DNA from: an uncultured Collinsella sp.
GTDB taxonomy: Bacteria; Actinomycetota; Coriobacteriia; Coriobacteriales; Coriobacteriaceae
Length of the DNA stretch: 57,547 bases
Reading direction: 5' to 3'
Assembly: GCA_959599915.1 (NCBI GenBank)
Contig: CAUGJE010000013.1
Span: forward strand, 1-57,547
The notes under the pieces are model-generated. The model worked only from the letters and a program-made list of their open reading frames with translations. It searched no databases and had not been told where the DNA came from. Both the position numbers and the translations under genes were made by a program. Positions 10,639-19,694 of the stretch are shown piece after piece. The first letter of the stretch is position 1; each line of letters begins with the position of its first letter.

Positions 10639-11333
10639 AACGCGCCTTTATGTCTGAGCTCGCCATCGTCCGCACGCTTGTCCCGAGCATCGCGGGCGTC
10701 GGCCTGTTCATCTTCGTCGTACTAACCCTCGCCAACGCATCGGATGGCGATGCCAGTATGAGCGCCGGCGCCTGCGCGGTCAGTGCCATGTCGCCCATCG
10801 TGGTCATGAGCTCGCTGGCCGGCTACGACAATCAAAACGGATGGGAGCGCTATCGGGCAACGCTGCCCCTCTCGCGCAAAGACATCATCTGCGCACGTTA
10901 CCTCTGCATTGTTGCCTTCTCGGCCATCATGGCGTGCGCGACCGTGCTTTTGAGCACCATCACTCTTCCGTTCTTCGATCACACGGGCATGCCCTCGACG
11001 GGACAGATCGTCTTTGAGACCACAATAGCCTCCGCCGCATCGATGCTCATCTCCCTCATGATGGTGTTTCTGGCACAGCCGCTGTTCTTTCGATTTGGAC
11101 ACATGGAGGCGCTGCGCCTTTCCGTCGGCCTGTTTGCCCTGCTCGGATGCCTTGCCATGGCCACGCTGAGCTCCTCCAACCCCATCAGCAACTGGCTCAT
11201 GTCGATTGCTGGGGCGAATCCCGATCCCGCCGTCCTCGGCTGCCTGTGCGCAGGAATTGCCGTACTGGCCCTCACGCTATGTGCAATCAGCTGCACCGTC
11301 AGCACCAAGGTCTATCGGGCACGCGACCTGTAG
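10635..11333 (+). CDS. ABC-2 type transporter permease
   Basis: 232 residues with about six hydrophobic segments and a short cytoplasmic N-terminus. The loop GWERYRATLPLSRKDIICARYL (split around residue 75) is typical of ABC-2 permeases, where it contacts the ATPase. It ends the GntR-ATPase-permease operon. The substrate is unknown; relatives export peptides or confer envelope-stress resistance. Confidence 0.88.
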   Translation: MKRAFMSELAIVRTLVPSIAGVGLFIFVVLTLANASDGDASMSAGACAVSAMSPIVVMSSLAGYDNQNGWERYRATLPLSRKDIICARYLCIVAFSAIMACATVLLSTITLPFFDHTGMPSTGQIVFETTIASAASMLISLMMVFLAQPLFFRFGHMEALRLSVGLFALLGCLAMATLSSSNPISNWLMSIAGANPDPAVLGCLCAGIAVLALTLCAISCTVSTKVYRARDL

Positions 11334-11428
11334 GCAAGCAAATCTCGACCCACGCGGGCCGCAATCGGTCGCAATCGCCCATCCGCAAATCCATGGCAAA
11401 CGGCATGTCCCCGGCGTGCGCCACCGTA

Positions 11429-12733
11429 CTACTTGCGCAGCGGCTTGGGAAGCGGAATGCCGGCGGCGATAACAGCGGCGATGATCATGCAGACGATGCC
11501 CTTGAGCGGGAAGCACATGAGCAGCAGGCCCACGACCATGACGGGCTGACGCATGACGGCGCCCATCGTCGAGGCGGTGCAGACGGCGACGCAAAAGACC
11601 GGATCTGCGCCGGTGAGGATGGCAAGGCCATAGCCCAGGCTCACACCCGAGAAGATAACCGGGAAGAAGTGGCCGCCGCGCCAACCAAGGTTGATGAGGG
11701 CGGGCGTCAGCATGGCCTTAACAAGACCGGTCGCGATAAGCACGCCGGCGGGAATGGTCAGATAGGTTTCCATGAGCACGTCGGCCTGGGTCTCGCCGGC
11801 AAACATGGTGTAGGGCAGGACCGTGCCACAGATGGCGAGCGCCAGACCGGCTAGCATGGCCTTGACGACAGGACGCTCCCCTATGGCATGGGACAGCGCC
11901 TCGCTTGCATGCTCAGAGACAAAGTACAGCCAACCGCAAACGGTGCCGATGAGCGCCAGCGGAATGAGCCAGGCAAGCTCCAGGTTGCCCACCTGAGCGG
12001 ACTCGAACCTGGGCATGCCCATGCCGCCGCCCACAAGCTGGCCAAGCAGCAGGTAGGTACCCAGACCGCCGGCAATCGCAATGCCGTAGACCACCGTCTT
12101 TTGCGCCTTGGGCAGCTTGATGGTGATCTCGTCGGACGCGGAATCCCCATCGTCCCCGGCGCCCTGGCCGTCGGCACTACCGGCGAGCGGCGCCACAAAG
12201 CCAAAGACGGGCGCGGTAAAGAGCGCCGTCAGCGCGGCCTGGGTGCCCAACAGTGTGAGCTCCCTAAACTCGGCGCCAAAGCGGCGCATGCGGTCGCCGA
12301 CCCAGCTGCACAGGCCCGCGATAACGCCGGTCAGGCCGGCCTCCGGTCCAATGCTTCCGCTAAACAGCAGCGGCAGCAATGCCGCGAGCGAAAGCTTGCC
12401 CAGGTTGTCGTACGGGTAGCGGCCGTCTTGTTTAACCTTGGCCATCACCTGGTTGAGGTCATCGGTCTTGGTGCCCGTCATCTTTTCGTACAGACCAATC
12501 AGCAGACCGCCCAGCAGGCAGGCGAAAAACGGGTACGGCAAAAAACCGAACGGACCGCTTGCGAGCTCAGGCGAAGCGACGCCCAGCATATGCGGAATCT
12601 CGGTCCATAAATAGTCGATACCGTGCTCCATCGCAAAGAAGAACAGCCAGACCGCGGCGCCCGCAAACGCACCGGTCACAGCCACGCTCACTAAAAACAG
12701 CGCACGGTTTTTGGGTTTTGCAAGGTTGTCCAT
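11429..12733 (-). CDS. ClC family chloride channel/transporter
   Basis: 434 residues, strongly hydrophobic. It shows the ClC selectivity-type motif GSIGPEAGL and the later GGHFFPVIF loop (equivalent to GIFAP). ClC proteins are dimeric Cl- channels or Cl-/H+ exchangers. The gating Glu position is present as GPEAG. An internal polar loop (about residues 190-215, rich in Gly and Asp) interrupts the helices. GGGAGG precedes the ATG by 6-7 bases. The neighbour genes downstream belong to a convergent operon. Confidence 0.9.
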   Translation of the reverse strand: MDNLAKPKNRALFLVSVAVTGAFAGAAVWLFFFAMEHGIDYLWTEIPHMLGVASPELASGPFGFLPYPFFACLLGGLLIGLYEKMTGTKTDDLNQVMAKVKQDGRYPYDNLGKLSLAALLPLLFSGSIGPEAGLTGVIAGLCSWVGDRMRRFGAEFRELTLLGTQAALTALFTAPVFGFVAPLAGSADGQGAGDDGDSASDEITIKLPKAQKTVVYGIAIAGGLGTYLLLGQLVGGGMGMPRFESAQVGNLELAWLIPLALIGTVCGWLYFVSEHASEALSHAIGERPVVKAMLAGLALAICGTVLPYTMFAGETQADVLMETYLTIPAGVLIATGLVKAMLTPALINLGWRGGHFFPVIFSGVSLGYGLAILTGADPVFCVAVCTASTMGAVMRQPVMVVGLLLMCFPLKGIVCMIIAAVIAAGIPLPKPLRK

Positions 12734-12858
12734 CGGGACCTCCCGTGGTCAAAATCGACAAAGATACGTTTTATTGTAGAGCGAGCGTTGCCCGAACGAG
12801 TCAACCGTCTGCGCCGCAAACGGCACCATTGGGAGTCATAGTGGGGCAGGCTCAAGAC

Positions 12859-13392
12859 TTATCCGTTAATAATCGAGGCAATCTCGCGCAAATCGTCGGC
12901 AAAGTAGATGCCGTGCTGGCGCCTCGGGCTCGAAAGCCCCTTATCAATCATGTGCTCGAGCAGCGCCTTAAGATCGTTGTAGTAGCCCCCGAGGTTGTAC
13001 AGGATGCACGGCGCATCGAGATGCCCCAACGACACGGCGGACATGACCTCGGCAATCTCCTCGAGCGTACCCGTCCCACCGGGAAAGGCGATGAACGCGT
13101 CACCGAGCCCAATCATCTTGGCCTTGCGCTCGGCCATGTCACTCGTCACGATGAGGTCGTCAATACCGTCGTGTTGAAACTCTGCCTCGATAAAAAAGCT
13201 CGGCTCAACACCCGTCACGTGTCCACCCGCCTCGAGCACGCTATCGGCAAGCGCGCCCATCAGGCCCGACTTGGAGCCGCCGTATACCAGCGCGTGGCCG
13301 TTGGAGCCAATCCACGTGCCGAGCTCTCGCACTGCAGGCAGAAACGCCGGGTCGTTGCCGACGCTCGCGCCCAGGTACACCGTGATGTTCAT
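12859..13392 (-). CDS. LOG family protein (TIGR00730-type Rossmann fold)
   Basis: 177 residues. GGSKSGLMG binds phosphate and PGGTGTLEE is the family's diagnostic catalytic motif. LOG proteins hydrolyse nucleoside 5'-monophosphates at the ribosyl bond, classically cytokinin precursors; older annotation as lysine decarboxylase is wrong. The ATG at 13392 has GAGGGGG 7 bases upstream and is preferred to a TTG two codons earlier. It lies between a K+ channel gene and the ClC gene on the same strand. Confidence 0.88.
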   Translation of the reverse strand: MNITVYLGASVGNDPAFLPAVRELGTWIGSNGHALVYGGSKSGLMGALADSVLEAGGHVTGVEPSFFIEAEFQHDGIDDLIVTSDMAERKAKMIGLGDAFIAFPGGTGTLEEIAEVMSAVSLGHLDAPCILYNLGGYYNDLKALLEHMIDKGLSSPRRQHGIYFADDLREIASIING

Positions 13393-13428
13393 ATGCAATC
13401 CCCCTCGTCGTGACGCGCGGCACCCGTT

Positions 13429-13854
13429 CTATCGTTGCCGGCGACGGTACTCGCGCACACGGCGCGATAGGTCGGCAAGCTCGTCACGATCGAGCTCTTC
13501 CAAATGCTCAAGATCATCCATAAAGCGCGCCATGGTGTCCTTTTGGCGCATCTTGATGAGCGTATTGCAGTAGTTCACCGCCACGCCCGTGAGCATGGCG
13601 ATGTAGAAGATGCTGATGACGCTCAGGACGACGGTAATAGCGCGGGCGACCGGCGTTTCGGCCGGGATATCGCCAAAGCCGATGGTCGAGACCGTCTCAA
13701 AGCTAAACCAGAGACCATCGCCAAACGTAAGGGTCGTGGGCTCGGACAGCCAGACGGCCGTCGAGCACAGCAGATAGAAGACGAGAAACAGGCCCGTGAT
13801 GCGCGCAAAGCCAGCCTGGCGCAACACGTCGGCAAGCGTCCTCAACTTGTTCAT
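13429..13854 (-). CDS. Two-TM potassium channel
   Basis: 141 residues: a helix at about 18-37, a pore helix, selectivity filter TIGFGD (57-62), and a second helix at about 68-92. A charged, coiled-coil-like cytoplasmic tail (EHLEELDRDELADLSRR) follows. The family forms tetrameric K+ channels. No RCK nucleotide-binding domain is attached. The ATG at 13854 follows AAAGGGG; earlier codons in the frame run into the intergenic region. Confidence 0.9.
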   Translation of the reverse strand: MNKLRTLADVLRQAGFARITGLFLVFYLLCSTAVWLSEPTTLTFGDGLWFSFETVSTIGFGDIPAETPVARAITVVLSVISIFYIAMLTGVAVNYCNTLIKMRQKDTMARFMDDLEHLEELDRDELADLSRRVREYRRRQR

Positions 13855-13925
13855 CGCGACCCCTTTTCCCAGACGCCCAATCACATTCGCTCGGTATTGT
13901 CCCACGCCTCCCCCGCAAACGGAAC

Positions 13926-13981
13926 TAGTCATTGGGGACGTTCTTAAACGACTAGTCATTTAAGAACGTCCCCAATGACTA
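13926..13981. repeat. Palindromic repeat family B, copy 1
   Basis: 23-bp perfect arms at 13926-13948 and 13959-13981 with core TCATTGGGGACGTTC. The loop repeats part of the foot (GACTAGTCA). Read from the right, the hairpin base is GTAGTCATT, so a GTAG tetranucleotide sits at the foot, as in REP elements recognised by RAYT transposases. A second copy lies at 20937-20994. Confidence 0.9.
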
Positions 13982-14067
13982 CCTAACCGTTTAGCGGTGC
14001 GGCGGCTGAGTGGGCAGGCTGAGCTGGTATCCTTATGCGAAACTGTCTCAACTCGATAGGATTTCAT

Positions 14068-16872
14068 GTGAAACCTTCCGCTGTCTTTCGCTTGGCTCTA
14101 TATCGCACCCTGGCCGTCGCGCTTGCCGCGCTCGCCATACTGAGCGCCGTCATGCCCGCCCCCGCCTTTGCCGCCGACTCCGACCAGCAGGTCAAGACGG
14201 TCCGCGTTGGCTGGCTCGTCAACAACAAAGGCTTCCAGGAAGGCATGCCGGGCGAGCGACTCTCGGGGTGGGGCTACGAGTACCTCCAGACCCTCTCGTA
14301 TTACACAAAGGGCTGGCAATACGAATACGTTAGCGGCACCTTCTCCGAGCTTATGGACATGCTCGAAGCAGGCGAAATCGACCTCATGCCCAACATCTCG
14401 TATTCGGCAGAACGCGAGCAGAAGCTGCTCTTTTCCTCGAACCCCGAGGGCACCGAGCGCTACTACATCTACGCCAGGCCCGACCGCGACGATCTGGCCA
14501 AGGGTGACCCCCAGGCGCTCCAAGGCCTCACCATCGGCTGCAACTCTGGCGTTATGCAAACTATCGTCGGCCAGCAGTGGCTCGCCGACGAAGGCGTCAC
14601 CTGCACCTATAAAGAAATCGACACCGGCAGTGCCCTCTTTGAGGCGCTTGCAGACGGCGAGGTCGACGCCGTCATCATGAACGATACCATTTCGTCGCCC
14701 GATGCGTCACCCATGTTCTACGTAGGCTCGAGCGACTACTATTTTGCCGTTCCCAAAAGCCGCCCCGATCTGATGAACGACATCAACGCCGCCATGACGA
14801 CCATCGCCCGCGATAACCCGCGCTATAACGAGGAAGTCAAATCGAGTTACTCGGCCCAAAACAGTGGCTCGTCATCGCTCACCGGCCCCGAGACCACCTG
14901 GCTCAAAGCAAACGGCAATACCATCACGCTCGGCTATCTTAAAAACCAACTTCCCTACTGCACGCAAAATGACGACGGCGAGATGGAAGGATCGCTCGCC
15001 TCGCTTGCAACGACGTTGCACGACAAGTTTGGTATTACGGTCAAAACAATCGCACTCTCGAACAACAAGCAAATGATCAAAGCCCTTTCCAACGGAACCA
15101 TCGATGTCGCCCTGCCATTGTTTCGCGACTACTGGCTCGCCGAGCAGACAGGGGTCATCCAGTCATACTCGATGGGAACGGTTTCGCTGACCGCCATTCA
15201 CAGTGGCAAAAACCTGAACAGCGACCTTAAGAACATCGCTTGTACAAAGAGCACAATCGTTAACCGTTTTGAGCTCGAAAGTCTCTTCCCGAACGCAACA
15301 GTAACCGAGTACTCGAATGACGGCGAGGTGCTCAAAGCCCTCAATGAGGGGAAGGCACGTTGCATCATTGTCCCCAGCACGCGCCTGGAAACTCTCCGCG
15401 ACACCTACGACATCGAGGATTTCGAAACACAGGAACTCATCAACACGGCGCAGCTATCGTGTTTAATTTCGCGCGGCAAGCCCGAGCTGCTGGGAATCAT
15501 CAATAAGGGCATCGTCAATGCAGGTGAATCGCTCTCTGCAAACAGCTATTTCCCCACATCGTACTCGGCGCAAGAATCGGACACGTTCCAGTTTTTCTAT
15601 CGCAACCGCACCGCCATTGCGACTGTTATCATCTGCATCTTGCTCACCAGCATCGCCATCCTTGTCTGGTCGCTTTACCGCGCACAGGAGGAACGGCAGA
15701 AAGCTGATGCCGCCAACACCGCCAAAACCGCTTTCCTCACGCGCATGAGCCACGACATCCGCACGCCGCTCAACGGCATCCTGGGCCTTATCGAAATTGA
15801 GGAATTGAGAGAAGGCGACATGCAGGTCGCCCGCGAAAGCCGCGCCAAGGCGCGCGTTGCCGCCAATCACCTGCTGTCACTGATTAACGACATCCTCGAG
15901 ATGGGCAGGATCGAGGAGTGCAAAGTGACGCTCGAGCACGAATCATTCAACCTTAAAGAGCTGTGCGACAATGCGCTCGTACTGTGCAAGCTCCGCGCAT
16001 CGGACCGCGGCATAACCATGCTCGACACCAGCGAGCCCTACGCTGTCGATCAATATATGATCGGCAGCCCCACCCATATTCGGCAGATCCTTGTCAACCT
16101 GCTCGACAACAGCATCAAGTACAACAAGCACGGAGGCACCGTCACGTTCTCATCGACCATCAAACCGGTCGACGACGAGCACGCCGTGTTTTGCTTTAGC
16201 GTCTCGGATACCGGCATTGGTATGACGCCCGAGTTTTTGACGCACATTTACGAGCCGTTTGCCCAGGAAGGCGACGATGCGCGCAGCAAGTTCCAAGGAA
16301 CCGGCATTGGCATGTCTATCGTCAAATCGCTCATCGATATGATGGGCGGCACGATTGAGATTTCGAGTGAGGTTGGCGCGGGAAGCACGTTCAACGTCCA
16401 GATACCGCTCGATATCGACAAGAACCCTCAGGCAAAAGAACGTGCGTCCAAGCAGACATACAGTTGCTCGCTTGCCGGTATGAACGTCCTTTTGGCAGAA
16501 GACAACGAGCTCAATGCCGAAATTGCCCAGGCTCTACTCGAAAGCGAAGACATCGTCGTAACGCGCGCCGCCGACGGCAACAAAGCAGTCGACCTATACG
16601 TTAGTCGTCCCGCCGGCAGCTTCGATGCGATCCTGATGGACATCATGATGCCGGGCATGGATGGCTACGAGGCAACCCGCGCGATTCGTCTGAGCGAAAA
16701 GGCCGATGCAGCCGACATCCCCATCATCGCGCTCACTGCCAACGCCTTCAACGAGGACGCCAAGGCGGCACACGATGCCGGTATGAACGCCCATCTGCCC
16801 AAACCGCTCGACTTTAGCAAGCTCAAAAACATACTCGCCTGTATCAAGAAATACGGATCCGTTTCGCTATAG
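14068..16872 (+). CDS. BvgS-like hybrid sensor kinase with two extracytoplasmic solute-binding domains
   Basis: About 934 residues. A signal peptide (to about residue 36, AFA|AD) leads into two tandem SBP_bac_3-type domains (about 40-265 and 285-505). Then come one membrane helix (about 515-535), HisKA with His562 in SHDIRTPLNG, an HATPase (LLDNSIKYN, DTGIGM, GTGIGMSI) and a receiver with phosphoacceptor Asp858. It should sense a small solute outside the cell. I prefer GTG 14068 (AGGA 7 bases upstream); an ATG at 14035 adds 11 residues but has no ribosome site. No HPt domain is visible. The catalytic half resembles the kinase at 1-1572. Confidence 0.93.
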   Translation: MKPSAVFRLALYRTLAVALAALAILSAVMPAPAFAADSDQQVKTVRVGWLVNNKGFQEGMPGERLSGWGYEYLQTLSYYTKGWQYEYVSGTFSELMDMLEAGEIDLMPNISYSAEREQKLLFSSNPEGTERYYIYARPDRDDLAKGDPQALQGLTIGCNSGVMQTIVGQQWLADEGVTCTYKEIDTGSALFEALADGEVDAVIMNDTISSPDASPMFYVGSSDYYFAVPKSRPDLMNDINAAMTTIARDNPRYNEEVKSSYSAQNSGSSSLTGPETTWLKANGNTITLGYLKNQLPYCTQNDDGEMEGSLASLATTLHDKFGITVKTIALSNNKQMIKALSNGTIDVALPLFRDYWLAEQTGVIQSYSMGTVSLTAIHSGKNLNSDLKNIACTKSTIVNRFELESLFPNATVTEYSNDGEVLKALNEGKARCIIVPSTRLETLRDTYDIEDFETQELINTAQLSCLISRGKPELLGIINKGIVNAGESLSANSYFPTSYSAQESDTFQFFYRNRTAIATVIICILLTSIAILVWSLYRAQEERQKADAANTAKTAFLTRMSHDIRTPLNGILGLIEIEELREGDMQVARESRAKARVAANHLLSLINDILEMGRIEECKVTLEHESFNLKELCDNALVLCKLRASDRGITMLDTSEPYAVDQYMIGSPTHIRQILVNLLDNSIKYNKHGGTVTFSSTIKPVDDEHAVFCFSVSDTGIGMTPEFLTHIYEPFAQEGDDARSKFQGTGIGMSIVKSLIDMMGGTIEISSEVGAGSTFNVQIPLDIDKNPQAKERASKQTYSCSLAGMNVLLAEDNELNAEIAQALLESEDIVVTRAADGNKAVDLYVSRPAGSFDAILMDIMMPGMDGYEATRAIRLSEKADAADIPIIALTANAFNEDAKAAHDAGMNAHLPKPLDFSKLKNILACIKKYGSVSL

Positions 16873-16914
16873 TTTGTGCTCAACCACCATGCACAGCCAG
16901 AAAGGAAGCCAACG

Positions 16915-17394
16915 ATGTTTAGGCCCTTACGTCGAAAGAAACGCGCCATCACTGACGAGGAAGCGCGCGAGTTGCTCGCCACCTGTAAGCGCGGCGTCTT
17001 TGCCGTCAACGGCGATGATGGCTACCCCTATGCCATTCCCGTCAACTACTTCTTTGACGCCGAGCACGACAAGATTTATTTCCATGGCGCCAAGGCCGGC
17101 CACAAGGTCGATTCGCTCAGGCGTGACGATAAAGTCTGCTTTACCGTTTACGGCAACGAGTGGTACAAGGACGGCGACTGGGCTCCTTACGTCATGAGCA
17201 CCGTGGTCTTTGGCCGTTGCCGCCTGGTAGATGAAGCGCCTGCGTTTATCGAGGACAAAGTCCGTCAGCTCGCGCTTAAGTACTACCCTTCTGCCGAAGA
17301 AGTCGAGGAAGAAATCGCCAAAGACATCAAGGGCGTCCAACTCTACGAGATTTCGATTGAGCATCTTTGCGGCAAGCAGATTCACGAAAAGTAG
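16915..17394 (+). CDS. Pyridoxamine 5'-phosphate oxidase-fold flavoprotein (NimA-like)
   Basis: 159 residues. The split-barrel FMN fold is indicated by GVFAVNGDDGYPYAIPVNYFFD near residues 28-50 and by the FHGAKAGHKVDSLR segment. In family terms this is close to NimA/PNPOx-like reductases, which bind FMN or heme; nitroimidazole resistance is one known role, not shown here. AAAGGAAG lies 7 bases before the ATG. The gene closely follows the hybrid kinase (42-base gap) and may be co-transcribed. Confidence 0.85.
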   Translation: MFRPLRRKKRAITDEEARELLATCKRGVFAVNGDDGYPYAIPVNYFFDAEHDKIYFHGAKAGHKVDSLRRDDKVCFTVYGNEWYKDGDWAPYVMSTVVFGRCRLVDEAPAFIEDKVRQLALKYYPSAEEVEEEIAKDIKGVQLYEISIEHLCGKQIHEK

Positions 17395-17427
17395 CGAATG
17401 CGAAAAACGCGCTCGCTACCCTCTGCG

Positions 17428-17468
17428 CCCCATGTGCCCACGCATTTTGACGGCGTGGGCACATGGGG
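17428..17468. terminator. Hairpin between two convergent genes
   Basis: 16-bp perfect stem (17428-17443 with 17453-17468) around a 9-base loop, between the PNPOx-fold gene and the convergent aminotransferase gene. No T-run follows, so terminator activity is inferred from position and stability only. Confidence 0.5.
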
Positions 17469-17490
17469 CAGCACTCGAATCGAGCGCCCC

Positions 17491-18702
17491 CTATACCCCA
17501 AAAACGTAGCGGTCCAGGCGCTCACACGCCTCCTTTACCCGCGAAAGCGGCAGTGCCAGATTCACGCGGATGTGACAAGGCCCGTGGAACGGACGGCCAT
17601 CCTGATACCCCACGCCCACGCGCGCCCCCTCGTCAAGCAGCCACTGAATATCGCGGCCATGCTCGCGACACCACTCGGTGCAGTCCAGAAACACCATGTA
17701 CGTGCCCTGCGGACGCGAATAGGACACGCCCTCAAAATGCTCGTCAACGTAATTGCAAAAGTAGTCAACGTTGGCATCGATGACCTCATTGAGCTCATCG
17801 AGCCACTCGTAGCCTTGCGGCTGGTAGGCACCGATAAGCGCATGCATGGAGAGGACGTTCATCTCGTTGTAGTGAGTCTTGTTGGACACGGCGCACACGC
17901 GGTCGCGCAGCGTCTCGTTATAGATGATGTGGTAGCTGCCGACCAGGCCCGCCAGGTTAAACGTCTTGCTGGGCGCATAGAGGGCAACCGTGCGCATGCG
18001 GGCATCCTCGCTCACCGACTGCGTCGGGATATGCTTGTGACCCGGCAGGATGATATCGGACCAAATCTCATCCGAGATCACCACGCAATCGTGCTGGCGA
18101 TAGATATCCATGGCGCGCTCGATCTCGTCGCGCTCCCATACGCGGCCGCAGGGATTGTGCGGCGAGCAGAACACGGCGGCATGGATGTGGTTTTGGGCGA
18201 GCTTGCGCTCCATGTCCTCAAAATCCATGCGCCACACGCCCTGATCGTCGAGCTTAAGCGGGCTGTGGACAATGCGATAGCCCGCGGCCTCGATGGACTT
18301 GGTAAAGCCGATGTAGGTGGGACTGTGGACCAGCACCGCATCGCCCGGCTGGACATATGCGCGCAACGTCGACACGACACCGCCCAGTACGCCGTTTTCG
18401 TAGCCGATATGCTCAGGGAGCAGGCCTTCGACGCCATTACGGCGGGTCTGCCATTCGATGATGCGGTCGAAGTACTCGTCGCGCGGATTGAAATAACCAA
18501 ACATGGGATGCTGGGCGCGCTGAATGATGTACTCCTGGACCGTGGGCACCGTGGCAAAGTTCATGTCCGCTACCCACATGGGGATGCGGTCGAAGCCCTC
18601 GTCGGGTGCGTTCGGAGCCATGCCGGGAATTTCTCCCCAGGAGTCAACGGCGATGGCGTCCATGCCGTGGCGGTCGATAAGCGAGGTAAAGTCGTATTTC
18701 AT
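17491..18702 (-). CDS. MalY/PatB family PLP-dependent aminotransferase or cystathionine beta-lyase
   Basis: 403 residues of fold-type I PLP enzyme. Lys246 in APSKTFNLAG binds PLP. SPHNPCGRVW (about 180) and the ISDEIWSDI motif position the cofactor. The N-terminal PMWVADMNF is characteristic of the MalY/PatB group, which cleaves cystathionine or cysteine conjugates; some members also act as regulators. A plain aminotransferase cannot be excluded. The gene stands alone, convergent to its downstream neighbour. Confidence 0.9.
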   Translation of the reverse strand: MKYDFTSLIDRHGMDAIAVDSWGEIPGMAPNAPDEGFDRIPMWVADMNFATVPTVQEYIIQRAQHPMFGYFNPRDEYFDRIIEWQTRRNGVEGLLPEHIGYENGVLGGVVSTLRAYVQPGDAVLVHSPTYIGFTKSIEAAGYRIVHSPLKLDDQGVWRMDFEDMERKLAQNHIHAAVFCSPHNPCGRVWERDEIERAMDIYRQHDCVVISDEIWSDIILPGHKHIPTQSVSEDARMRTVALYAPSKTFNLAGLVGSYHIIYNETLRDRVCAVSNKTHYNEMNVLSMHALIGAYQPQGYEWLDELNEVIDANVDYFCNYVDEHFEGVSYSRPQGTYMVFLDCTEWCREHGRDIQWLLDEGARVGVGYQDGRPFHGPCHIRVNLALPLSRVKEACERLDRYVFGV

Positions 18703-18814
18703 GCTGAGCTCCCGTGCAAAGCGGATTGTTTCGGTAGGCGTTATTGTCCACCAGCGTGGGCGGTTTTGACATGGGGTTTGGCGCTTAATTTGACGGGTGC
18801 GGACGAATGGCTGG

Positions 18815-19552
18815 TTAGTCTTGCGCGTCGTTGATGGCGGTTACCGTCAGCCTTGTTCCGTCGACCGTAAACGATATGTCGAGCCCGGCGTAGGCCAAGT
18901 GGTAAACGCGGTTGGGCTCGTGCTTGCTACCCGCACGGCGCGGATCTTGGCGAAGGACCTCGACCAAGCCGGGGAGCTTTGCAGGCGGGACCATATCTTT
19001 CAGCGCTTGTGGGAACTCAACATCGAGCTCTTGCCACGGCGCGTCCTCAATCCAGCCGCCCGTCGCATCCGGGTGACAGTCGGCAAATGGAATGTAGGGC
19101 TTGATGTCGTAGATGGGCGTGCCGTCGCGCAGGTCGGCCCCCAGTATATGGATGATCGGGCCATCATCGGTGAGCTCAACACGGCTGAGCTTGACGCAGG
19201 TGAGCCCGATGGGATTAGGGCGAAACGGACTGCGTGTGGCAAACACGCCCACACGCTCGGCTCCACCCAGACGCGGCGGGCGCACGGTTTTCGACCATTT
19301 TGCGTTGGTGCCGGACCTGTCCTGCGTTTTGGCATCGGCGGCTATGTCCTTAGCCGTGCCACCGGGCGTTCCGTTTTCGAAGCACCATAGCAGCCATAGG
19401 TGAGAGAAGGAGTCCAGACCCTCAACTGCAGCGTTGGAGGCAAATTCCGGCTCAAAGACGATGCGCCCCTGCAGATGGGGCGCCAAAAAGCTGTTGCGTG
19501 GGATGCCGAACTTCTGCGGCAGGTCGGTATGTATGTGTGCAATAGGTTCCAT
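18815..19552 (-). CDS. trmO: tRNA (N6-threonylcarbamoyladenosine37-N6)-methyltransferase, TrmO/TsaA family
   Basis: 245 residues. A TsaA domain with FGIPRN near the start, then the family signature RSPFRPNPIGLTCVKL and DLRDGTPIYDIKPYIPFAD. TrmO methylates t6A37 of some tRNAs using S-adenosylmethionine. A C-terminal domain of about 70 residues completes the bacterial TrmO layout. Start: the ATG at 19552 opens the conserved N-terminus (MEPIAHIHTD); the upstream extension is low-complexity and unrelated. It diverges from the XRE gene. Confidence 0.9.
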   Translation of the reverse strand: MEPIAHIHTDLPQKFGIPRNSFLAPHLQGRIVFEPEFASNAAVEGLDSFSHLWLLWCFENGTPGGTAKDIAADAKTQDRSGTNAKWSKTVRPPRLGGAERVGVFATRSPFRPNPIGLTCVKLSRVELTDDGPIIHILGADLRDGTPIYDIKPYIPFADCHPDATGGWIEDAPWQELDVEFPQALKDMVPPAKLPGLVEVLRQDPRRAGSKHEPNRVYHLAYAGLDISFTVDGTRLTVTAINDAQD

Positions 19553-19694
19553 GCCGGTCATTGTACGGCATGAAGGTGTGAGGCGTCGTGCGCAATTCTT
19601 TGTCGCGGTCCCCCGTCGTGCAACCAACGGTTGCTTGGAAGGGCGTCTGCCGCCGCGTATGCTTAAAGCCATCAACCAGCAGAAAGGAGCCGCT

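Noticed and set aside
11334..11428. A possible gene or terminator between the ABC permease and ClC genes
   Set aside because: I see no convincing frame or hairpin in these 95 bases.
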